Source of the DNA: an uncultured Caryophanales bacterium
GTDB lineage: Bacteria; Bacillota_I; Bacilli_A; RFN20; CAG-826
Length of the DNA stretch: 6,253 nt
Direction: 5' to 3'
NCBI GenBank assembly: GCA_947165725.1
Contig: CAMVBL010000063.1
Coordinates: 1 to 6,253 of the forward strand
The notes beneath the pieces were generated by a model that was not told where the DNA came from, ran no database searches, and saw nothing but the letters and a program-made list of their open reading frames with translations. Both the position numbers and the translations under genes were made by a program. Positions 1 to 5,579 of this stretch are shown here, one piece after another; within the stretch, counting starts at the first letter, position 1, and every line of letters begins with the position of its first letter.

Positions 1-3000
1 CGGCTAATCTTTCTTGTCTCATGGAGTTAGCAAGACCACCTTTGATACCATGGTTAGCACATGGAGCATAGCAGATGACTAATGATGGACCATCATAGTT
101 TTCAGCTTCTTTTAAGGCCTTAATCGCGGCGACTGGGTTAGCGCCTAAGCTGATTTGTGCAACATAGACGTTACCATAGCTCATAGCGATTAATGCTAAG
201 TTCTTCTTTGCTGTTGTTTTACCAGAAGCGGTAAATTTAGCGATAGAACCTGTTTGAGAAGATTTGGAGGATTGACCACCAGTGTTGGAGTAGACTTCTG
301 TATCTAAGACTAAGATATTGACGTCTTCTTCGTTAGCGATAACGTGGTCTAAGCCACCGTAACCGATATCGTATGACCAACCATCACCACCGACGATCCA
401 AACGGACTTATCGGCTAAGTCTCTTTCATAAGCTAAGACTTCTTTAACGCCTTCGTCTTTACTAGCTTTAACTAATGCCACTAATTCAGGAACGATTGTG
501 CGCATTGCTTGTCTATTCTTGATGTTGGCATAGTATTCATCAATCTTAGCGACTAATTCTGGTTCAAGACCACGTTCTTTAGCAGCATCTAAGATTTCGA
601 TGATAGCTTTGATCTTAGCGTTTGTGGCCACTCTCATACCATAACCGAATTCAGCGTTATCTTCGAATAAGGAGTTAGCCCAGGCAATACCTTGACCGTC
701 TTTATCAGTGCAGAATGGAGTTAATGGAGTAGAACCACTATAGATGGAGGAACAACCAGTTGCGTTAGCAACGAGCATATCTTTACCAAATAATTGGGAA
801 ACTAATCTGTAATATGGGGTTTCACCACAGCCAGCGCAAGCGCCAGAGATTTCCATATATGGCATTAAGAAGCCAACGCCCTTAACACTATTTTGGATAG
901 CGGCTGGTAATCTATCAGCCTTATATGTGACGTGCTTATATAAGTAAGCAGCGGCATCTTCTTGTGCGAATTGTGATTTAGCTTCGACCATTTCAAGAGC
1001 GTTCTTGCCAGTCTTGTTAGCCATACATTCGCTAACGCAGAGACCACAACCGACACAGTTACGTGGAGAAACTTGGATACGATATTTGAGGCCTTGTAAG
1101 CCTGGACCCATAGCATTGATAGCTTCTTTAGCGAGTTCAGGAGCGGCTTCGTATTCTTTTTCATCCATTAAGATTGGACGGATTGTCGCGTGTGGACAGA
1201 CGAATGCACATTGGTTACATTGGATACATGCTTCTGGGTGCCATAATGGAACTCTATCAGCAATGGAACGTCTTTCATTGAATGTGATGTTATTTCTCAT
1301 TGTGCCATCTAATAATTCATATTCCATGAATTTAGAGACTGGGAGATCATCACCACCAAGGTTACCAATAACAGCGACGTAATTATCAAAATAATCATCA
1401 CCGGTTAATTGTCTTTCGGTCTTTGGTTCTAATTCTTTCCAAGTTGGATCAACTTTAACTTCTCTTAAACCTTCTGTACCAGCATCAATGGCTTTCCAGT
1501 TCATTTCGACGACGTCTTGGCCTTTCTTGGCGTAGGACTTTTCGGCGAATTTCTTCATCCAGTGGTTGGCATCATCATATGGCATGATGTCTTGGTTTAA
1601 ATAGAAGAAGGAAGCTTGGAGAATGGTATTGGTATGTCTACCCATACCGATTTCACCAGCAATCTTATTGGCGTCGATAACATAGAATTTCGCGCCTTTT
1701 GTGGCTAATTGATATTTGACACGGTTTGGCATCATCTTGACTAATGTTGCGTCATCCATGTCGGTATTTAATAAGAATGTACCGCCTTGCTTTAAGTTCT
1801 TTAACATATCAAATTTGAAGAGATATGTATCTAAGGAACAGGAAATAAAGTCAGCGTTTTGGACATAGTATGTACTATGAATTGGGGATTTACCGAATCT
1901 TAAGTGAGAACGGGTAACACCACCGGCTTTTCTACTATCGTAAGCGAAGTAAGCTTGGGCGTATTGACCAGTAGCATCACCGATAATCTTAATGGAAGAT
2001 TTGTTAGCGGAAACTGTACCATCAGAGCCTAAACCATAGAATAAGCAAGATGTGTAGTCACCTTTAACGTGATAGTTGTTATCAACTGGGATGCTTAAGT
2101 TGGTGACATCATCGTTAATGCTAACGGTGAAACCATTCCAACGATTGTCAGCCTTTAAGAAATCAAAGACGGCTTTCATATCTTTTGGTTGTGTATCTTT
2201 TGAAGATAAACCATAACGGCCACCTAAGACTTCAACATCGTTTAAGCCTGCAGCGTTGAAAGCGGCAACGACATCTTCATATAAAGGTTCACCAGCGGAG
2301 CCAGCTTCTTTTGTTCTATCTAAGACTGCGACGTGTTTAGCACTCTTTGGTAAGACGGCTAATAAGTGTTTCGCAGAGAATGGGCGATAGAGATGGACTT
2401 TGATAAGACCAAGTTTTTCGCCTTTAGCATTTAAGTCATCGATAACTTCGGTGATGGTTTCTGTAACAGAACCCATAGCGATGATGACTCTATCAGCGTT
2501 CTTATCACCATAGTATGTGAATGGAGCGTATGGACGGCCTGTAAGTCTTGTGGCTTCTTTGAAGTACTTTTCAGCGACTTCAATGACTTCTTCCACTTTC
2601 TTGTTTTGGGCTTCTCTACCTTGGAAGTAGATATCGTCATTTTCCGCACCACCACGTGTGACTGGGTGAGTATGTGGGTTTAAAGCTCTAGCTCTGAACT
2701 TTTCAACCTTATCCATTGGAAGTAATTTCTTCCATTCATTGTCATCGATGAATTCGACATTTTGAATTTCGTGAGAAGTTCTGAAACCATCGAAGAAGTG
2801 ACAGACTGGATATTCAGCATCAATAGCGGTTAAGTGGGCAACGTTTGTTAAGTCAGCGATTTCTTGAACACTGTGGGAACAAATCATTGCGATACCAGTT
2901 TGACGAATCGCGTAGATATCTTGGTGATCACCGAAGATGGATAAGCTACGTGTCGCTAAGCTACGAGCAGAAACGTGTAACACTGCTGGTAATAATTCAC

Positions 3001-3313
3001 CAACCCATTTGTAGATGTTTGGAATCATTAATAATAAGCCTTGGGAAGCAGTATATGTAGCTGCTAAGCCACCAGCTTGAAGGACGCCGTGGACTGCACC
3101 AGAAGCACCGGCTTCGGATTGCATTTCACTAACTTTGACGACTGAGCCAAAGAAGTTTTTACGGCCTTGGGAAGCATAGACATCAATATTCTCCGCCATT
3201 GGTGAGGATGGAGTAATTGGGTAGATGCCTGCGACTTCAATATAATTGTAAGAGCCTAATGCCGCCGCGGTATTACCGTCGACAGATAGCATGGTCTTTT
3301 TAATTTCGGACAT
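1..3313 (-). CDS. nifJ: Pyruvate:ferredoxin (flavodoxin) oxidoreductase, C-terminus beyond window
   Basis: This cytoplasmic homodimer-type enzyme oxidatively decarboxylates pyruvate with CoA to acetyl-CoA and CO2, passing electrons to ferredoxin or flavodoxin. About 1104 codons are visible in one uninterrupted frame. The family is about 1170-1230 residues, so roughly the last 70-120 are missing at the window edge. The N-terminal pyruvate/thiamine domain has YPITPSS (residues 31-37, Thr34), Glu67 in SEMQSEAGA and Arg117. Two 4Fe-4S ferredoxin sites use Cys696/699/702/706 and Cys753/756/759/763. The C-terminal thiamine diphosphate domain has GDG at 976-978 and Asn1010 in SNTGGQ. The proximal cluster ligands are Cys826, 829, 854 and 1085. 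As I recall the Desulfovibrio africanus structure, Thr31, Glu64, Arg114, Cys812/815/840/1071 and Asn996 correspond with constant offsets (+3 early, +14 late). The ATG at 3313 follows a strong AGGAGGG and a dedicated promoter, so it is probably monocistronic and well expressed. Nothing suggests inactivation. Confidence 0.98.
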   Translation of the reverse strand, partial: MSEIKKTMLSVDGNTAAALGSYNYIEVAGIYPITPSSPMAENIDVYASQGRKNFFGSVVKVSEMQSEAGASGAVHGVLQAGGLAATYTASQGLLLMIPNIYKWVGELLPAVLHVSARSLATRSLSIFGDHQDIYAIRQTGIAMICSHSVQEIADLTNVAHLTAIDAEYPVCHFFDGFRTSHEIQNVEFIDDNEWKKLLPMDKVEKFRARALNPHTHPVTRGGAENDDIYFQGREAQNKKVEEVIEVAEKYFKEATRLTGRPYAPFTYYGDKNADRVIIAMGSVTETITEVIDDLNAKGEKLGLIKVHLYRPFSAKHLLAVLPKSAKHVAVLDRTKEAGSAGEPLYEDVVAAFNAAGLNDVEVLGGRYGLSSKDTQPKDMKAVFDFLKADNRWNGFTVSINDDVTNLSIPVDNNYHVKGDYTSCLFYGLGSDGTVSANKSSIKIIGDATGQYAQAYFAYDSRKAGGVTRSHLRFGKSPIHSTYYVQNADFISCSLDTYLFKFDMLKNLKQGGTFLLNTDMDDATLVKMMPNRVKYQLATKGAKFYVIDANKIAGEIGMGRHTNTILQASFFYLNQDIMPYDDANHWMKKFAEKSYAKKGQDVVEMNWKAIDAGTEGLREVKVDPTWKELEPKTERQLTGDDYFDNYVAVIGNLGGDDLPVSKFMEYELLDGTMRNNITFNERRSIADRVPLWHPEACIQCNQCAFVCPHATIRPILMDEKEYEAAPELAKEAINAMGPGLQGLKYRIQVSPRNCVGCGLCVSECMANKTGKNALEMVEAKSQFAQEDAAAYLYKHVTYKADRLPAAIQNSVKGVGFLMPYMEISGACAGCGETPYYRLVSQLFGKDMLVANATGCSSIYSGSTPLTPFCTDKDGQGIAWANSLFEDNAEFGYGMRVATNAKIKAIIEILDAAKERGLEPELVAKIDEYYANIKNRQAMRTIVPELVALVKASKDEGVKEVLAYERDLADKSVWIVGGDGWSYDIGYGGLDHVIANEEDVNILVLDTEVYSNTGGQSSKSSQTGSIAKFTASGKTTAKKNLALIAMSYGNVYVAQISLGANPVAAIKALKEAENYDGPSLVICYAPCANHGIKGGLANSMRQERLA

Positions 3314-3320
3314 GTAAAAT

Positions 3321-3327
3321 CCCTCCT
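3321..3327 (-). promoter_or_regulatory. Strong ribosome binding site of the PFOR gene
   Basis: The minus strand reads AGGAGGG, a near-perfect anti-Shine-Dalgarno match, followed by 7 bases and then the ATG at 3313. This fixes the PFOR start and fits high expression. Confidence 0.93.
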
Positions 3328-3341
3328 AAAATACCGATAAT

Positions 3342-3370
3342 ATTATACGAGCATGTATGCGCGTTGACAA
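3342..3370 (-). promoter_or_regulatory. Sigma-A type promoter of the PFOR gene
   Basis: On the minus strand a -35 box TTGTCA (3370-3365, 5 of 6 consensus bases) is followed by a 17-base spacer and a perfect -10 box TATAAT (3347-3342). Transcription would start near 3335, giving a leader of about 22 bases that contains the AGGAGGG site. The spacer contains an imperfect palindrome (3348-3363) that could be an operator. Confidence 0.87.
3348..3363. promoter_or_regulatory. Imperfect palindrome between -35 and -10 of the PFOR promoter
   Basis: The plus strand reads CGAGCATGTATGCGCG: two 7-base arms around a 2-base centre, matching at 6 of 7 positions. It fills almost the whole promoter spacer, where a bound repressor would block RNA polymerase. 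It does not match the Rex operator pattern I know (TTGTGAA-N4-TTCACAA). Short imperfect palindromes are common, so the operator reading is an inference. Confidence 0.35.
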
Positions 3371-3392
3371 GGACACAAATTGTTATTTTCCT

Positions 3393-3596
3393 TTATTGAA
3401 ATTTAAGAGTTCTTTTATTATTGACGCAGTCTAATAAATAAAGATTTATCAAGATTTGATAAGGTATGCCTGTTTCTTCAGACATGTTCTTAAAATACGC
3501 TAAAACTTCTTCGTTTAGATTAATTGTGATTTGCTTTTTTAATTTGCTCGCATATGGGTTTTTCTTAGCGTTTGTGAAATCGTATTCTTTTTTCAT
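3393..3596 (-). CDS. brnA: BrnA-type antitoxin, ribbon-helix-helix family
   Basis: This 67-residue protein is the likely antitoxin of a type II toxin-antitoxin pair. It would bind and neutralise BrnT, and in this family it also binds DNA to repress its own operon. The N-terminal half (1-19) is basic and carries the family-like FTNAKKNPYASKLKK stretch. KKQITINLN (20-28) looks like the DNA-contacting beta strand of a ribbon-helix-helix fold. It is followed by helix 29-42, the turn ETGIPYQ (41-47) and a second helix LINLYLLDC (49-57), as expected for BrnA. Its ATG shares the ATGA overlap with the toxin stop codon, and GGGAG lies 6 bases upstream inside the toxin gene, so translation is probably coupled. 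No terminator is apparent between its stop codon and the PFOR promoter. The family call rests on motif pattern and gene order. Confidence 0.9.
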   Translation of the reverse strand: MKKEYDFTNAKKNPYASKLKKQITINLNEEVLAYFKNMSEETGIPYQILINLYLLDCVNNKRTLKFQ

Positions 3597-3883
3597 AATC
3601 TTCTCCCATCAAAATACTGTTTAGTTTCGTTTTTTGTTGCTTTTCTAGCCGAGATAATCCTAATCACTTCCTCATTAGTGCGATAGCAGTGACAGACAAT
3701 TAGTAGATTTGCTTTTTGACTAAATCCTAATAAAACAAATCTGTCTTCTTCACCACTATGCTTTTCGTCTTCAATCAGCAAAGCTTCATCATCGAGGAAA
3801 ACCGTAGCCGCTTCATTAAAATCAACGCCATGTTTCTTGATGTTGAGGATGTTTTTAGTCTTATCCCATTCAAATTTTATCAT
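3593..3883 (-). CDS. brnT: BrnT-type toxin (RelE-like ribonuclease family)
   Basis: This 96-residue protein matches the BrnT family, small toxins with a RelE-like fold reported to arrest growth by inhibiting translation through RNA cleavage. Family hallmarks in order are FEWD (4-7), KHGVDF (17-22) followed by EAATVF, an acidic strand near 38-40, HSGEEDR (42-48), the strand LLIVCHCYR (60-68) and the diagnostic IRIISARKAT (74-83) with Glu86 and Tyr90 behind it. Length is normal and nothing looks broken, so the toxin is probably functional. The gene lies first, with the antitoxin overlapping its end by 4 bases, the usual brnT-brnA order. The ATG at 3883 has no recognisable Shine-Dalgarno sequence, so initiation may be weak or unusual. 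The base composition is more AT-rich than the neighbouring PFOR gene, which fits an acquired cassette but does not prove it. Confidence 0.93.
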   Translation of the reverse strand: MIKFEWDKTKNILNIKKHGVDFNEAATVFLDDEALLIEDEKHSGEEDRFVLLGFSQKANLLIVCHCYRTNEEVIRIISARKATKNETKQYFDGRRL

Positions 3884-3893
3884 AAGTATATCA

Positions 3894-3932
3894 TAATTAC
3901 ACCATATTTATATATTTCTCTTTGTGTAATTA
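3894..3932. promoter_or_regulatory. Inverted repeat, candidate BrnA operator, with AT-rich -10 inside
   Basis: TAATTACAC (3894-3902) and GTGTAATTA (3924-3932) are a perfect 9-base inverted repeat with 21 bases between the arms, 30 bases start to start, so about three helical turns apart. The interval holds TATATAAATAT on the minus strand, where TATAAA (3912-3907) could be the -10 box for brnT. No good -35 box is visible; the best spacing falls on the T tract of the upstream terminator. A position over the toxin promoter fits autorepression by the ribbon-helix-helix antitoxin, which is an inference. Confidence 0.5.
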
Positions 3933-3966
3933 AAAACCTCCCATTAATTAAATAGGGAGGATTTTT
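3932..3966 (-). terminator. Rho-independent terminator after the Rex-like gene, possibly bidirectional
   Basis: GGGAGG (3955-3960) and CCTCCC (3937-3942) form a 6-bp GC-rich stem around a 12-base AT loop. In the minus direction the stem is followed by TTTTT (3936-3932). In the plus direction it is followed by ATTTTT, so the hairpin could work both ways. It lies 27 bases after the stop codon of the gene at 3987-4415 and separates that transcript from the toxin-antitoxin pair. Confidence 0.82.
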
Positions 3967-3986
3967 GATTTTTGTCCGAAATATTT

Positions 3987-4415
3987 TTATTTTTTCTTTT
4001 TAAGTTCCGCTAATTCGTCATTTACGAGACGTTTGAGAACTCTTAAGTCTTTTTCATTAAGGACGAGGCTACGGTCCACCATACCGGCGAAAGTCATCTT
4101 CTTATAGACGAAATCGCTAACGGATTCATATTCCACCACATCTCTTTTTGTGGCGGTGACTTTATGAACCGGAGCGGCTTTCTTATCTTCCTCTTCTTGG
4201 ATATATTCCTTAATTTGAGGAATAAGGGCTAATAAATCATAAGAAGGATCCATGTTTAAGATTGGGTCAAAATAGGAGAGATTCTCCGCGATGACTTCTG
4301 GATAAACACCAACGATACGCGATAATCTTTCACAAGTCATGTATTTGACTTTGTTTTTACTCATCGCCGTTAAATACTTTTTTAAAACAGCAACACTAGG
4401 TCCCTTCATATGCAT
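3987..4415 (-). CDS. Small protein with Rex-like N-terminal winged-helix domain, no NAD-binding domain
   Basis: At 142 residues this is well short of the redox repressor Rex (about 210). Residues 5-71 follow the layout of the Rex N-terminal domain: a PSVAVLKKYL start, a spacer, CERLSRIVGV where Rex has ELS...V, then VIAENLSYFDP where Bacillus subtilis Rex, as I recall it, has IRRDFSYFG, and SYDLLALI where Rex has GYNVDYLL. The two arginines of the Rex recognition helix and the glycine/lysine wing are not kept, so DNA binding, if any, would differ. No Rossmann GxGxxG motif exists, so it cannot sense NADH as Rex does. Residues 72-90 are charged linker; 91-142 form a helical, Lys-rich tail of unknown role. 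The first ATG (4415) is only 3 bases after GAAGG, while a second in-frame ATG at 4409 has a 9-base gap and may be the real start. It lies 56 bases after the permease and is followed by a terminator. It could be a transcription factor or an architectural or adaptor protein. Confidence 0.8.
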   Translation of the reverse strand: MHMKGPSVAVLKKYLTAMSKNKVKYMTCERLSRIVGVYPEVIAENLSYFDPILNMDPSYDLLALIPQIKEYIQEEEDKKAAPVHKVTATKRDVVEYESVSDFVYKKMTFAGMVDRSLVLNEKDLRVLKRLVNDELAELKKKK

Positions 4416-4417
4416 AT
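4408..4417. repeat. Perfect 10-base palindrome over the start of the Rex-like gene
   Basis: ATATGCATAT (4408-4417) is self-complementary and covers both candidate start codons. TGCATAT is repeated at 4440-4446, and TTTTAGT occurs twice 10 bases apart (4424-4430 and 4434-4440). A weak -10-like TATACT (4433-4428) lies between them without a good -35. This may be a local promoter/operator or simply AT-rich spacer. Confidence 0.3.
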
Positions 4418-4471
4418 ACCTTCTTTTAGTATATTTTAGTGCATATTTCGGGTTTATTCAACACCACTAGT

Positions 4472-5578
4472 TTAGGATTGATAGCCAGATATTCCCATAT
4501 AAACAAAGCCAGAGATAATTGATAATCCGACATTACCAAAGAGGATACCAAATTGATAACCCTTTAATTTGAAGTTGCGGCGTAATAAGCCATATAATGT
4601 GTAATAGGAAGCGGCATAACTAACATAGAACAATAATGACAAGATTGTGCTAAATATTGAGCCTGACATGATTGTACCGATAATTAAACCAATTGTGCCA
4701 AAGCCAGCATGGAATAAGATTTCTTGATATGGCTTATCACTATCTGGTTTACCAGCCCATTCACTGGATGGATCTTTTTCAACGATAAAGGCCACAATAC
4801 CTAAGGCCGCTAAAAGGACAAATTCAATAATGGTAGTAAAGAATGAGGCGTTATATTGCCATTCTGCGGTTTCCGCCATTGGAAGAAGAAGTTTATTGCC
4901 ACAAATCAATCCTTCAAATTCTTGTGCGACATACGAAATAGCGCCTATCGCAGATGGTCCTTGTAGGAAGAAACTAGCCTCGCCAATGTTTCTAGTGCAA
5001 TATGCAATAACCACGTAGTTAATGCAGTTAAAGAATGTATATCCTAAGCAAAAGACAAGCAAAGAATTAATAAAGACGTTACTACGTGAAACTAACAAAT
5101 AAGAGATGAAATATAAACCTGTGCCCACCACTAAGCAAGTGAAGTACATTGGAATAAACCAGCCATAGTATAAATAAAAATCTGGGTTTTTAAAGATGAT
5201 GTAGTTTCTAACCGCTAATGTGGCGACTTGAACAGACAAAGCAATAGTATAAGCGATACAGACGATAATCAAAGACGATAGGTGTTCACCATATCTGATT
5301 CTCTTTTCTTTAAAGGCCACTTGACGGTATAAATCACTTTTACCTAATGAGTAACGATAATTCATACTGAAGAATGGTAAAGCCGTCATAATAAGGAAGA
5401 AAGTTGAAATAAGACTAGCAACATCACATCTTGGCGTCAATGAATAATAGTGATTAGCATACTCGTTTTCAAATTCAATGTTACTTGCGCTAGTAAAAGC
5501 AACAGTTAGAAGCAAGACAGAAAGGACAACAAAAAGAGGGAGCTTTCTAATGATTGATAAACGTAAATATCTTTTCAT
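4472..5578 (-). CDS. ABC-2 type transporter permease (YtrC/YtrD-like)
   Basis: This 368-residue integral membrane protein is the likely membrane half of the ABC transporter whose ATPase is encoded just upstream. About eight or nine hydrophobic segments can be picked out by eye, near residues 13-31, 52-73, 99-121, 139-162, 167-191, 246-266, 288-304, 308-330 and 341-362. The basic cytoplasmic stretch 79-98 between segments 2 and 3, with SDLYRQVAFKEKRIRYGE, resembles the coupling-helix region of ABC-2 permeases. After segment 6 the hydrophilic EKDPSSEWAGKP (267-278) recalls the matching stretch in Bacillus YtrC/YtrD-type permeases. No periplasmic-binding-protein-type EAA motif or extra domain is seen, so an exporter or mechanotransmission-type complex is more likely than an importer. 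The substrate cannot be told. The gene starts one base after the ATPase stop codon and uses AAAGGAG inside the ATPase gene, 10 bases before its ATG. Confidence 0.85.
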   Translation of the reverse strand: MKRYLRLSIIRKLPLFVVLSVLLLTVAFTSASNIEFENEYANHYYSLTPRCDVASLISTFFLIMTALPFFSMNYRYSLGKSDLYRQVAFKEKRIRYGEHLSSLIIVCIAYTIALSVQVATLAVRNYIIFKNPDFYLYYGWFIPMYFTCLVVGTGLYFISYLLVSRSNVFINSLLVFCLGYTFFNCINYVVIAYCTRNIGEASFFLQGPSAIGAISYVAQEFEGLICGNKLLLPMAETAEWQYNASFFTTIIEFVLLAALGIVAFIVEKDPSSEWAGKPDSDKPYQEILFHAGFGTIGLIIGTIMSGSIFSTILSLLFYVSYAASYYTLYGLLRRNFKLKGYQFGILFGNVGLSIISGFVYMGISGYQS

Positions 5579-5579
5579 A

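Noticed and set aside
865..1164. Open frame of 99 codons on the minus strand in another frame of the PFOR gene.
   Set aside because: It overlaps coding sequence for conserved iron-sulfur ligands of PFOR and its translation resembles no family.
1005..1382. Open frame of 125 codons on the plus strand.
   Set aside because: It lies wholly inside the PFOR gene opposite the ferredoxin-domain region, has no ribosome binding site and encodes low-complexity, unrecognisable protein.
2431..3060. Open frames at 2431-2655 (minus) and 2845-3060 (plus).
   Set aside because: Both are embedded in the conserved N-terminal half of PFOR and lack start signals.
3364..3369. Consensus TTGACA on the plus strand as a divergent -35 box.
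   Set aside because: No -10-like sequence lies 16-18 bases downstream and no plus-strand gene follows. It is the complement of the PFOR -35 region.
3371..3392. A Rex operator upstream of PFOR, prompted by TTGTGTCC near the -35 box.
   Set aside because: Only one half-site partly fits and no TTCACAA partner follows at the right distance.
3885..3890. TATACT on the minus strand as the -10 box of brnT.
   Set aside because: It is one base from the brnT ATG, so transcription would begin inside the gene.
3758..3955. Open frame on the plus strand antisense to brnT.
   Set aside because: It runs antisense through brnT and ends in the terminator hairpin; no ribosome binding site or family resemblance.
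4830..5018. Open frame on the plus strand opposite the permease.
   Set aside because: It is short, antisense to a clear transmembrane protein and without start signals.
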